A stretch of 64,000 bases of DNA from Phoronis australis (lineage: Eukaryota > Phoronida > Phoronidae). The notes below the pieces were generated by a model. That model saw only the letters and a list, made by a program, of their open reading frames with translations, made no database searches and was not told the origin of the DNA. Shown here one piece after another: positions 23,965 through 34,074 of the stretch. The DNA is taken from contig NMRA01000027.1 of NCBI GenBank assembly GCA_002633005.1, forward strand, positions 753,866 to 817,865. The letters are read 5' to 3'. The position numbers and the translations under genes are program-made. The stretch's first letter is position 1, and the number at the start of each line of letters is the position of its first letter.

Positions 23965-24944
23965 TTTGAAACGGCTACTTTTGAATTGAGAGCAAAAACA
24001 ACAACACAGCCATCCTCACGTGTTGGCCGGACTCACTACTCACCACCATGCGCGAGTTAGGTCCTTATAGACATGTTCACCAAAATGAAACTGCTGTTTT
24101 CTTGTTAAAATATAGAGTACGATTTTACTTACATTTTGATAATTTACCATGCAAATAGTTTAAAAATGACAATTATAAGTCGATTTTGACGTCTTCCTTT
24201 GTTGACAGTGAAACCGCATTACCGCGTAGTAATCTTGTGTGACGATTCTCTGAGTGTGCAGGGCTAGCCTGGACTGAAAGTGAAATATCTCGGCCAAAAC
24301 TTCATCGATTTTCGTGGGAGAAAAACGCTTGTTTTCAGAATTTTACGAGGAATTTGTTGATGAATCTTTTACATGTTATTGAAAAAGGCGAAAACACAAA
24401 CGCGCGAGTCATATTTCTTCAGGCAGCCCTTAGCGGCTTCACGGGCAATAAAATGTAATCGACCGAATAGATTCGTCGACCACAGATTTACCCTGTGGTT
24501 TTTCCGCTTGATCCCAGACCGCCCCGAGTTGCTCCAGCATCCATCTCGGGGCGGTCTCTCACGAGGGTTTAGCGTTATGGAAAATTGGCAAAATTGAAAG
24601 AAAAATCAAAATTTCGAGCTAATTATACAAAATAAACATGGGTTTAGCTAAATTTTACGTTATACATTTAGTCTGTGGCCACCGGTAATTCAAAATGTGC
24701 AAAAATCCATGTTGTGTACTGTTTAAATGCTGGCCGAGTGGGGACAGAGCGAAGGGTGTGAGTAGACCGAACTAAATTATCAATTTAGTGGATAGACAAT
24801 CTGAGTGATGTTTGCCGTAAGTCAGCGGGTGGTTATAAGCACCTGTAAGCTGCTAATTCAGCTCAAGTTGTTCATGACTGATCAATAGTCTCCAGCATTT
24901 TTAACCGAAATAGGCCATTTTCTACATATCGAGTAGTGATACTA
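23965..24944. other. No gene; contains one strong hairpin
   Basis: Apart from the hairpin at 24516-24557 nothing is recognised. The first 100 bp could be the promoter of the weak minus-strand exon. Confidence 0.3.
24516..24557. other. 13-bp perfect GC-rich hairpin
   Basis: AGACCGCCCCGAG and CTCGGGGCGGTCT are exact complements around a 16-base loop. The stem is unusually GC-rich for this region. A second, smaller hairpin CCACAG-x7-CTGTGG lies just upstream. No family could be assigned. Confidence 0.7.
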
Positions 24945-25310
24945 TCTACTTTCTATAGTTTTTCCGGCCATGTTGTATGAACAATTGGCCGAGAAGAGAG
25001 CATATGGTATGCCCACGCGCGCGCACCCAGCCTATAATATAGGGGGGGAGCTCGAATTTTTCATTATGCAGACCTTTTACTGAAAGAAACGAGGACAAAA
25101 AACCGGGGGCCACTAGGTTCAGGCCCACGAATTGTGCGTCCGCCCGACTTCCCGTGGATTTTGTGAACTTGTCTCGTTTACTCGGACTTGTGTTTCACTG
25201 AGGCGGACCTTTTTGTCCAATTCGCCAAATTGGGAGGCTCGTTCGAGTCCCCCGAGCCCTCCCCCCCCTTGTGTGCGCCCATGTGTCCAGTACGTATAAC
25301 GCTGTTCACG
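24945..25310 (+). repeat. Dispersed repeat, inverted relative to 3600-3862
   Basis: Longer of the two copies; see the match words given for 3600-3862. It ends about 55 bp before the TTAA transposon, so the two may have been inserted next to each other or moved together. Confidence 0.65.
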
Positions 25311-25366
25311 AGGATGACAGGACCAAGACTGAGATTTATTTATGTCAATGGCATGAGCATTCTTAA

Positions 25367-25522
25367 AGGCGAAGGCAACATTTTTCCTGTCATTTTGAGC
25401 TAAAATAAGGTTGGTTGGTTATCCCAGACATATTTTCCACTTAATTACAGCTTTTCGTAATTTTGTTGATTACTCGTCCGCTACACTGGAAGTGACGTTT
25501 TAGGAGGCAAACATTTCGCGCC
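25367..25522 (+). repeat. Left terminal inverted repeat of the TTAA transposon
   Basis: 156 bp from AGGCGAAGGC to TTTCGCGCC, matched by the inverted right end and by the damaged copy's end at 4956-5112. Confidence 0.9.
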
Positions 25523-25630
25523 AATTTCTTTTCATATAGTCTGACTGTGAGAGCTGCCGACTCAGTCATTGTTCTACCTCGGTTGTGTTAAGTTCCGTCG
25601 TCGTTTGCTTTCATTTACTAGTCAGTCAAC

Positions 25631-26410
25631 ATGCCACACTGTTGCTGCGTACTGGGATGTACTATTTATCGTCTCACGTGCGCTTTGGGAGTACCTTTGC
25701 ATCGCTTTCCGATGGATGACAAACTTCGCCGTACTTGGCTCGTTCGTGTGAAGAGCGCAGCGTTACCCGTCCACGCAACGTACAAAGCAGTCGAGAATTA
25801 CCGTGTGTGTGGCAAACACTTTCTGTCGTCCGATTACGAAAGGGATTTGTACGCTGAACTGATGAAGGTCCCTGCGAAACAACGCCTGAAGCAGGATGCC
25901 ATTCCATCTGTGTTGATTCCAGGCAGTGCCCCGTCGCCACCCCCAAGATGTGCGTATTTGAAGCGAGAAGCCTCGCGAGCTGTGGCCAGTACAGTGACTG
26001 GAGCCAGTGGAGGCACTTCATCTACTGTCACCCGTGCCTCCGAACGTACCCCAGAGCGTGCCATTCCTGGAACCAGTAAGTGATTCGCCCTGTGCTGTTT
26101 TCTCCAGCCCAGAGCCTCTAAGCAGCCCTGCAGCGATATTGAGTAGTGGGAGTGATTACAGGCCCAGTTCGACACCCAGTGAAGAGGACAGTTCGTCGTC
26201 CAGTGAACAGATCGGTGAGCCAAACTTTGATAAGTTTATTGTGGACTTGTCTAAAGTGTTGGAGCTATTTAGAAGGTGCCAGGTGTGTGGCGAGGGAGTC
26301 ACACGACACGATGTAAGCAGTTTGGGTGCTCAGGTCACCATCCAGTGGGAGTGTGTCGCGGGACACTCTGGCAAGTGGGACAGTTGTTCCTCTGTCCGTG
26401 GTATGCCGGA
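25631..26410 (+). pseudogene. THAP-domain transposase, N-terminal part only
   Basis: ATG at 25631. Residues 1-95 form a full THAP zinc finger: CCCVLGC, LHRFPMDDKLRRTW, VCGKHF (the C-x2-H half) and DAIPSVLIPG (the closing proline motif). It should bind the terminal repeats. The first frame stops at 26083. The second frame, opening from 26007, continues SSPEPLSSPAAILSSGSDYR, acidic serine-rich, then CQVCGEG-x17-C-x2-GH, a zinc-ribbon-like motif seen before the catalytic core in THAP transposases. A one-base frameshift (or, less likely, a 26-bp intron) joins them between 26007 and 26083. After about 26410 the frame runs into antisense of the facing ORF, so the catalytic domain is absent. Confidence 0.8.
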
Positions 26411-26449
26411 GGTCCACTTAACCATGTCCAGTAGTGGCTTGGCCTCGTC

Positions 26450-26743
26450 GAACTCTGAACAGCACAAGCATTCCATTGAGGTAGGCATAACAACGCACAC
26501 AGTGCATTTGCACCAAGATGTGTCACCACGTCTGTCCTCAGTAGCCGCCTCGTTTCTCTCAACAGCTGCCTGTGCCTGTGCGTACTCTGCCTCGTTATAC
26601 TCGGGCTCAAACATGTACCCACCCACTGAATGTCCGTGAAAAAATTCCTCGTCACCACTGCTGTGAACAAGGTCTCCGTCACTCACACTACTGTCACTGT
26701 GATACGGGTCACCGACTCCAGCCATTTTCAGCTTACAACACAC
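26450..26743 (-). CDS. P2X7 C-terminal-like cysteine-rich transposon ORF (truncated)
   Basis: Begins at 26743 and encodes an acidic start (SVSDGDLVHSSGDEEF), then YMFEPEYNEAEYAQ and WCKCTVCVVMPTSMECLCC. The order FEP, then WCxCxxC, then MPTxxECxCC, is that of the P2X7 receptor intracellular (P2RX7_C, zinc-binding) domain, which also occurs without the channel in many invertebrate proteins. The channel part is not here. The reading continues past about 26450 into antisense of the transposase frame, so the true end was removed by the internal deletion. Role in transposition unknown. Confidence 0.65.
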
Positions 26744-26902
26744 TAAACAATCCCTAAATCCAACGTAGTTGAGTTCTCTACTAACCTATCTTGCCGCAGA
26801 ATACTCGCCGATGGAAAGTGGTGGCGACAATTGTTGAAAAACAGCACAAAACAAAAGTAGAATAGAACAGATTCGCACGGGAAAGTCAACGCAAAACCAA
26901 AT

Positions 26903-27059
26903 GGCGGGAAACGCTTGCCTCCTAAAACGTCACTTCCGGAGTAGCGGACGAGTAATTAATAAAATTACGAAAAGCTGTAATTAAGTGGAAAATATGTCTA
27001 GGATAACCAACCAACCTTATTTTAGCTCAAAATGACATGAAAAAAGGTTGCCTTCGCCT
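26903..27059 (-). repeat. Right terminal inverted repeat of the TTAA transposon
   Basis: Mirror of 25367-25522. Its inner edge carries GGCGGGAAA, an E2F-like word also found next to the two other acidic ORFs. Confidence 0.9.
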
Positions 27060-27063
27060 TTAA

Positions 27064-28562
27064 ATAACGTTTATACATGTCTGGCCACTGGTCGCAATCT
27101 TGCCCTAGTGAGGTTGTTTTTCATGACTTCGTGACTTTAAGTTTTGGTACTAAATTACTAGGTTCAACCTACCACTTGGTTGACATTAGCGGTCGCAATA
27201 TGATTTTGACTTAGATAACATCTATGGAAGCGTATAAGTGCCACAACACTCCAAAAACACAACAATTAACATCCTACAAGCCTCACGACATTCTACAAAC
27301 TGCACAACACCCCCACATTTACCACATCACTCCAAAACTCTATACAACATCCCCACAATCACCACAACGCCTCAGAACACTCCGACATAAAAGCATTCTC
27401 CCTGCGTTCAGACAAACGGTTCAGAACGGCTGCCGGATAACATGCGACTCCATTGTTAATTACTACGCAGAGTTTTTGTCACGTATCAAGTGACAACAAA
27501 AGTTAATGAAGCTAAGCATATGCTTTAAAAATTGGCAAACAGGTTTTCGAGTAACAACAATGCCTACGGTCAACAAGCATTTTATTGATATCGCGACTTG
27601 TTCCACAAAGGAGTTACTAAGATACTTGCTACGCCGGTCAGCCGTTTGTCTGCGATCCGGTTGAACAAGTTGGGGTCAACGTTTAAACGCCCCAATATGT
27701 ATCTCAAAATGTTTTGCCGAGATTAGAACAACTCGCAGCGAAGATTTTTAGAGTCAACCCACACCCACCTACATGTACAGGCCTACCCTCTCAGCCCCTC
27801 CGTGGTGTAAGAATTCGGAAAGCATGTAATTATTGATTTAGACAGGAAATGCTGCATATACATATACAAATTCACAACGAGTGAACCAGCCAAAAGCTAT
27901 CACAGACTCTTCTCTGCATAAAGGTCCAGAGCCCAATATTCATATTCGGACAAACCGGTTTAGTAGTGGGTTTATTGACTAAAAGTCAAACACAAATGAA
28001 CGCCTGGACGTATATTTCAGTGGTAGTGACTAATGTACGCTCGGATGTATCAAGAAAAATTCCTGGGACATTTTACCCACTACACAGAATATTTCCTATG
28101 TATAATTGTCCCCAGTGACAGGTAGGAGTTCTTTACTTAAGATTTACTTCAGTTACGGTTTTGTTGACCATTTCCAATGAAACTGGGGAAAGTTTTGGGT
28201 TCTAACCATGCATTTCCCCCTCTTAAAAACACACAAACACTCGCTGAGCGTAAATGCGGAAAAATCCTTATGTGCTCCCACTAGGCTTATCTAAAGATGG
28301 CCCTTTATGCAGAAAACTCCGGTATCCAAATTACACGCCACTCTTGAGTTCGTGACAATAGACTAAGCATGCTTTTTAGATTTCTCAGCGCAATGTTGGG
28401 GGTTCTACAAGAATGAAGCTATCTCGAATAGTTTTGTTCCAAAAATACAACCCTTTTGTAAGGGTTAACCGTCAAACCCGTTCGTAGGTATTCTTGGATA
28501 GCTGTCTTTTAACATGTTAAGCTTGCAGAAGTGCTCAGAGTATCCCATAGTGGCAACGGTTG
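27064..28562. other. No gene; one C/A-rich tract
   Basis: At 27235-27420 the plus strand is made almost wholly of A and C with repeated CACAACA and CATCAC/CACCAC words and very little G. The chance ORF there is low-complexity. The rest shows nothing. Confidence 0.4.
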
Positions 28563-28704
28563 CAGTGGCGGATTTAAAGGGGGGGGGGGCAAGGGGGCCA
28601 TCTCCCGTATTCCATTTGGCACTTCGGGGTTTCGAATGTTTGGCAAAATCCTGGCTAATACTCTGCCCTGGCCCCCCTATCTCACAACCCTGCGTCCGAC
28701 CCTG
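28563..28704 (-). mobile_element. Short hAT-like non-autonomous element, copy 2
   Basis: Starts CAGTGGCGGATTTAAAGG with a G run. Inside it has TTCCATTTGGCACTTCGGGG and CAAAATCCTGGCTAATACTC, and it ends CCGACCCTG. Same family as 9050-9208 in a variant form. Confidence 0.65.
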
Positions 28705-30334
28705 GGTAGGTAAGAAAACGTTCGAGAACTGTCTTCGGACTCGTTTATTGACCACAAAATGGGAACGTAAACACGTAGGTAAAAAACCCCGATGAACTGC
28801 AACGGAAAAACCTCAGTTCACTAAACAACGGCACTATGCAATAAAATGACAAAGCAGAATGGGCCAAGCCCATCGTAGGATTCAGAGTTATATTGAAAAA
28901 CCTAGACACAAACAGCAATTCATTACACAGAGGATAGTACCAAATATTCACAACAACCATATACGCTTGCATGAACTACTTACAACATGATAGTTCTTAA
29001 ACGAAATATTTGCAGTACAGTTCGATCAAGATAAAAGTTTGCTTACATTATTTGGCTCTCATAACACAACCGCACTCCAGCACTACTCAAACCAGCCTCG
29101 TCCCGAAGCCTCAAGATGGCGCTGATCGGTTGCCCCATTTGAGGCTTGGATGTGGGAAACGATTTCTGGGATATTTTTACGGAAATCTTCGAAATTTCAA
29201 AAACCTTTGTAGATGTCTGTAATAGGAAAAAAATGTATTCTTTGCAGATTTTAAAACTCCGGGAGTGAAACTTGTTGTATCAATAGGTAGGGAATTTTAC
29301 CAGACTGATAATGCACTTTTTTGTAGGAAGTGATGGTGAATAATCACCCATCTCAGTGCCATGTTTGTATACGCCTTCCATGGATTATCCCTCCGTAAAA
29401 GCATTAGTTGAGGAAACCGAAAGGTGAAGTAAGCTCTATCCCAAACCCCAAAGGATGTGAGTAGAGTACAAACACAAGTGTTTTGTATTCAAAACATGCC
29501 GCTCATATTAGTGTTCTCTGGCTTCATATCCCCTTAGAATTAAATCAAGCTGTCGTGAATGCAAGTTCTGCTAAAAATGGCATCTTGTTTTATCTGGACC
29601 ACTTGCAACTACATAACTGGTATCAACTTGTCCATTTGTGGGTTTGGAAGAACTCAAAGTTTGTTATTGCTCGAAGCCATGTTTTATGCACGATTACCCG
29701 CGAGCTCAACGAAACCTATTGCATAGGCGGATTTAGGGAGAGGCCCACCCACCCCCCTTCGTTGCCGCAAAAAATAGAACGGCAAAAGTATAGGGAAATG
29801 TTGAGTTTATTAATTAACCCCGGCAATTAAAATTATACGGCTGAAACAAGATTTAAATGTGTGCAGTTTTAGTGTTTGTGGGGGAGGGGCTCAGATCCAA
29901 TTTCAAGTGTCAAGTTCGGAACACGGCTCTATCGTAACGGAACTATGGCTAAGTACATGTATAGGCTCTCCCGCGATATCTCAGACGACCGGCAGTGGCG
30001 CTGGGCACTACGGCTCCGTTTCCGTCGTCTGCTCCACTGTGCAATGAAGAAAATCACTTCATTTTTTAAAGAAAATGGAATCTTAGTGACGATGAAAAAA
30101 CAGAAGCTGCTGGTAAGATGTCAATTTTAATCGAAGCTTTAGTGAATCACTCAGAAACTCATAATTCTCTCTTTGTCAACCTTAACTTAAGATGATTACC
30201 AAAGTAATCGCGTCATTATTGCCAACACAAAAAAACGGATTTGGTCTTTTTGGGTAATTGAAGACTACTTAAATATGACACGCTGTGGACCATAAACAAG
30301 TAGGTCTCTTAGTATAAAATTGACAGTTAAATCG
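28705..30334. other. No recognisable gene; one element fragment
   Basis: Near 29724 GGCGGATTTAGGGAGAGGCC looks like a single end of the hAT-like family. Nothing else is recognised. Confidence 0.3.
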
Positions 30335-30400
30335 TGGTGGTGTAGTGGTAAAGCACGCGCGCTCTCTCCTCCAGGTCGAGAGTTCGAGTTTGTGGCGCTT
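30335..30400 (+). repeat. tRNA-like SINE head
   Basis: GTGGTGTAGTGGTAAAGCAC fits the internal A box of RNA polymerase III promoters, and GAGTTCGAGTT about 30 bp on fits the B box. A cloverleaf does not fold well, so this is a SINE head or tRNA pseudogene rather than a tRNA gene. The same A-box string occurs at 47006-47022. Confidence 0.5.
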
Positions 30401-31019
30401 GCAGTTTTTCCTGTTTGGCACTCTCTCCGTTTTTTTTTGCCTTTTTTTCTTGGATAATACTTCGGGAATCAAGGAAAATGCTTGATTCTTAGAGGAAAAA
30501 AACAGAAAAATTTCCTGGGCGGGAGGGGATTTGCCGCCCTCCAGACCTCCCCCTATTCGGTGCTATGCGCATCTACAATCGTGCTTTGAGCAAATGTTTA
30601 CAGACAAAATGTTGGGGCTCCCTTGTGATATCCTAGATCCTCCACTGTATTGAGCCAGTTACTGTTGGGTACATTTTGCGTCATTGTCATTCTTCTATGC
30701 TCGAGTACATAATGACTTGTGTGGCTAATTTTTTAGTCCTAGTTTGCAGTTGATAAAACCAACATTAAGGCTAAAACTTCGAGTTTGAACTCGAAATGAT
30801 CTGGAGTGTACTAGTCTAAGACCTATGCCAGATGGTTCTGGAACTGGCCAATCAGTGCTTGACTCTGAGCTTGACCGGAAGTCGTATGTGGTTACTTGGC
30901 GAGAATCTCAGGTCTCCAAACGAAATCTGATGTTCCAACACCGTCGACTTAAATAAGGTCATGCCGTACTCCGTTATGAGAAACGTTCGCGTACCTCGTC
31001 CATTTATACCCGTAAAAAT
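30401..31019. other. No recognisable gene
   Basis: Possibly the body of the SINE at its left edge and a worn hAT-like fragment near 30520-30650 (GCTCCC and ATCCTAGATCCTCCACTG). Not well supported. Confidence 0.25.
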
Positions 31020-31262
31020 ATGCACCATTCAGTCTCTCACTCAATTCCTCCTGCCAACGAACGCAAACGACTGGAGACGCGTTTCACCGATCTAGCCCGA
31101 ACTTTTCCGTACAACTCTGATTTCCATCTGTTTAGTTCCTGTTGTAGTTTAAGCACGTTTGTTGACTGCTGAGGGTGACGAATGCACCCATTTCACGAAA
31201 TAAACGGAACAATTGTGAACCAAAGGTATCGAATCAAAGAAAACTGTTGGTAATTTATGTTT
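31020..31262 (+). repeat. Duplicated block, partner 63035-63255
   Basis: Shares TTCAGTCTCT-ACT-AATTCCTCC, CAACGAACG, TTTCACCGATC, TCCGATTTC/CTGATTTCC, TTTCACGAAAT, AACGGAACA and AATCAAAGAAAACTGT with 63035-63255 in the same orientation, with gaps. It lies 1.3 kb upstream of FKRP-like copy 1. It could be an old promoter or first-exon block of a duplicated gene, or a dispersed repeat. Confidence 0.65.
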
Positions 31263-31499
31263 GGAAGTCAACACCAAGTTTGAAACGAATTTCGGAGAAA
31301 TTATTGTGTGACGTTGATACTTGATGTGGCGACTTCGCGGCGACTTTTGATTTTCCCAGGCTGCCAAACACAGACTGATGTCGCATTGGCGACCTGCATG
31401 TCGCCAAACCGGGTGCTGCTAAAAGAATGTCTCGTTTCTTGAAATTGGAACAGTCACTGGGAAAGTGCGCTGTAGTGGAACCCAACCAGTCTTGAGGAC

Positions 31500-32298
31500 T
31501 GTGTGACTGGGATCCGTGTATTATTGCATCAAGTCATGTGGCTCTCAGATTTAGAACTTGCCACCGTATTTGCCGGGATATCCATATGATAACATAATTA
31601 ATAGTACCGTACATCAAGACGGATACTAACAATTGATAATGACTGTCGCATACTACATCTGAGATTTGCTGGGCTAAAATCATAATTTTAGCCGTCTTTG
31701 ACCAACCATCGATGTTACTTAAGTGGTGTTTGTACTTGCACAGATACGGAACACCGCCGAGCTCTTCCGAATTGGCAGGTTTTATAGTAAACGGCTCCAA
31801 GTGAGTAGGTTGTGTTGCATTTGAGCTGTATGGACGCCCGTCGTTGCCCCGGAAATTTTACACATTCTTTTTGTTTCATTTTTGTTTACATTTCATTATG
31901 CAATTCAATTTTAATTTAGTCTTGTTTTCTCTTCAATGTCTTACATTCATTTTACTTTCATTTTCTTTTTCTTTCATTTCTCAAAATCTTAAAATATATT
32001 ACAAAGGTAACAAAAAATGATCGAAAAGGATGTAAAAATCTTAAAGAAAATCTTTATCAAACAAAAATAAAGTTTGAAAAACGTGTTCAATTCAGCTTTA
32101 AAGTCGTTTTTATGTGAAAATTAAACGAATGAAAATGCAAGGGGGCATTGCTGCCATAGTATCCCACAATGCATTGCGATTGACCTGCTTTCAAGACCAA
32201 ATATGGAACTTTGCATTGTATGCCGCCATTTTACTTTTTGTACTGAGTATCATTGATAGTAATATTTGTTACTTTTCAGATCGGACCACTGAGAGAAA
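31500..32298 (+). other. 5' flank and intron of FKRP-like gene 1
   Basis: Alignable by eye with the inverted flank of copy 2 (59123-59990) through GCCGGGATA, GTACCGT, TTTTAGCCGTCT, GGCAGGTTTTATAGTAA and GCCATAGTATCCCACAATGC. Identity is roughly 75-80 per cent, much lower than in the coding exon. An acceptor TTGTTACTTTTCAG ends at 32279, so an upstream non-coding exon is likely but was not located. Confidence 0.6.
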
Positions 32299-34074
32299 AT
32301 GCGGAGAACGAGGTTCACACTGCCACGAAGGGTTAGACTCATTATAGTTATAACAGCTACCTTGTTAATCGTTTTGCTTTTGAACAGGTACTTTAAGATA
32401 GTGGATACAAGTGGGGAAATGGGAACGAGTGTTCGGGAGTCAGATCTCATTGAAATTGCAGCAATGGTAGCTAAGGCTCACAGAACTGCCAACGACATTA
32501 CGGAAACCAGAGGGAGACTCCATGAAATACTTTTGAAAATACAAGGTTTGGTGAACTCTGAGATAGAAACGGTGGTCGAAAAAATGCAGAATCATACTGG
32601 CATTTTAGATGTCTGCCCTGAAGTGTACAATGGTCGCACAACGTCTGATCGTTCTCTCGGTGGACGAGATGGCTTCCCATTATTCCTGGATGAAGAGGGC
32701 TGGGAATTTGACAAGTGTTTAAATGCTCATCCTTTGGAAGATGTTGTAACCTTATTACTGAACGGAGTTCACTATTCAAACCAAAATGTGGAGGACTTAA
32801 TCAATCAAATCCGAAAATATTATCCCAAGCTAAAGCTGTTGGTCGCTACCAAATATGCGCTGAACAAAAAAGATCCAAATATACATACTGTAAGTGGCGA
32901 ATTCAACAACACTGCAAAAATGTGGAAAAAATTGGTATCACAAGTTCAAACAAAGTATGCCGTTGTGTTAAAGGATGTGTTTAGATTCACAAATTACACA
33001 AGGATAGAAAGACTTGTAGACGTAGCTTTCCGTCACGACGTCCCCATAGTGGGTGGGTCGAGTGTAGGATTTAATGGACACTGGTGGAACAACTGTTATC
33101 AGGTCTACATGAAACTTTACGAACTAAGATATATTCACGGTTATCATATATCTAAGGATTCGTGCATGTATTGTGAATATATGGCGGGCCCGTTTTTAGG
33201 ACGGGCTGATTTTTTGAAAGGTCTTTTGAGAGATCTGACGGAAGAGGACGACTTTTTGTTCCACAGAATGTTCTTTAAGATTAAAAAAGAGGGTGTTTTA
33301 GGAATGGTGTGTCCGGACACCATGTTTCATGTTGACCACATAGTTATTGAGAAGACATATGACAAACAGTTTTGGCTACCTTTAGCTCTAAGTTACGGCA
33401 TCACAAAGATTTCCGGTTTATCAGGAATCGTTGAATTTGAATGCAAGGAGCTGTCCATCAAATGTCCATTGCGCCAAAAAGGAATGGCTGAAGCCCCCTG
33501 TTGTCTTAAAACGATGTCACAATGCCTAGAGAAAGCTGCACAACTTGCGAATGAACGAAATGTTGCAATGGAGATTGTCTGTGGCAGCCTTCTTGGAACA
33601 CTGAAGTTGAATTGGGTGATGCCGTGGGATATTGACACTGATGCTCACTATTACAAAGGAAATCAATCGGACACGGACAAATGGAATCCATATTTACGAC
33701 CTTTGGGGTGTGTGCTTCTTCCGACGTTTGGCAATGGAAACGAAAGACAAATGAAGTCAAACAACTGGGTGACAGACTTCACCCCTAAACCCATGCTTTC
33801 GTCCCTTAACTATATGAAACGTACGGGATACAACACCACTCGTGTATTGTTTGGGAAAACATGGATACAGGCACCACCCAGTCCGAGTCTTAATATTAGG
33901 AATGTGTATCGGTCAGAGGTTTATAGACATGTGCCTCATCCAAAACAAGGAGGTTCCTATACATTTCCACAACAATCTTTCCCAAAATGTCCCGAACCAG
34001 GTCATCACGCATGCCTAGACCAGTTTATACCGGACGGGAACTTGCAGTTCTCTATGTATATGGCGAATCCGTAA
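32299..34074 (+). CDS. FKRP-like LicD-family membrane protein, copy 1
   Basis: 591 residues in one exon after an acceptor at 32279. Residues 13-29 form a signal anchor after a basic RRTR start, so it should be a type II Golgi/ER protein. Residues 145-350 resemble a glycosyltransferase-like stem domain. C382, C389 and C401-C402 match the zinc-binding pattern of fukutin-related protein. GSLLGTLKLNWVMPWDIDTD (429-448) is the LicD nucleotidyltransferase motif with acidic residues D444, D446 and D448. Human FKRP, about 495 residues, transfers ribitol phosphate to dystroglycan glycans; the substrate here is unknown. N-glycosylation sites are at 98, 203, 232, 455 and 512. It has an inverted near-copy at 57347-59122. 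No symbol is given because orthology is uncertain. Confidence 0.8.
   Translation: MRRTRFTLPRRVRLIIVITATLLIVLLLNRYFKIVDTSGEMGTSVRESDLIEIAAMVAKAHRTANDITETRGRLHEILLKIQGLVNSEIETVVEKMQNHTGILDVCPEVYNGRTTSDRSLGGRDGFPLFLDEEGWEFDKCLNAHPLEDVVTLLLNGVHYSNQNVEDLINQIRKYYPKLKLLVATKYALNKKDPNIHTVSGEFNNTAKMWKKLVSQVQTKYAVVLKDVFRFTNYTRIERLVDVAFRHDVPIVGGSSVGFNGHWWNNCYQVYMKLYELRYIHGYHISKDSCMYCEYMAGPFLGRADFLKGLLRDLTEEDDFLFHRMFFKIKKEGVLGMVCPDTMFHVDHIVIEKTYDKQFWLPLALSYGITKISGLSGIVEFECKELSIKCPLRQKGMAEAPCCLKTMSQCLEKAAQLANERNVAMEIVCGSLLGTLKLNWVMPWDIDTDAHYYKGNQSDTDKWNPYLRPLGCVLLPTFGNGNERQMKSNNWVTDFTPKPMLSSLNYMKRTGYNTTRVLFGKTWIQAPPSPSLNIRNVYRSEVYRHVPHPKQGGSYTFPQQSFPKCPEPGHHACLDQFIPDGNLQFSMYMANP

Larger units (their letters stand above)
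25363..27063 (+). mobile_element. TTAA-flanked THAP DNA transposon, non-autonomous (Kolobok-like)
   Basis: A 1693-bp element (25367-27059) lies between two TTAA copies (25363-25366 and 27060-27063). Left terminal repeat 25367-25522 and right terminal repeat 26903-27059 are inverted and over 90 per cent alike by eye, both starting AGGCGAAGGCAAC. Inside are a plus-strand THAP-transposase fragment and a convergent minus-strand cysteine-rich ORF. The transposase catalytic core is missing between about 26410 and 26450, so the copy cannot move itself but keeps both ends. TTAA target and THAP are known Kolobok traits; the superfamily call is inference. Confidence 0.85.

Noticed and set aside
26084-26107. 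26-bp intron joining the two THAP-transposase frames
   Set aside because: GTAAGT-like and CTCCAG words are present, but an intron this short is below what animal splicing normally uses; a one-base frameshift is simpler.
30335-30400. Functional tRNA gene
   Set aside because: A and B boxes fit, but no acceptor stem and no clean T stem form; better explained as a SINE head.
32498-33760. Antisense and shifted ORFs inside FKRP-like copy 1, and their twins inside copy 2
   Set aside because: Shadows of the conserved coding exon.
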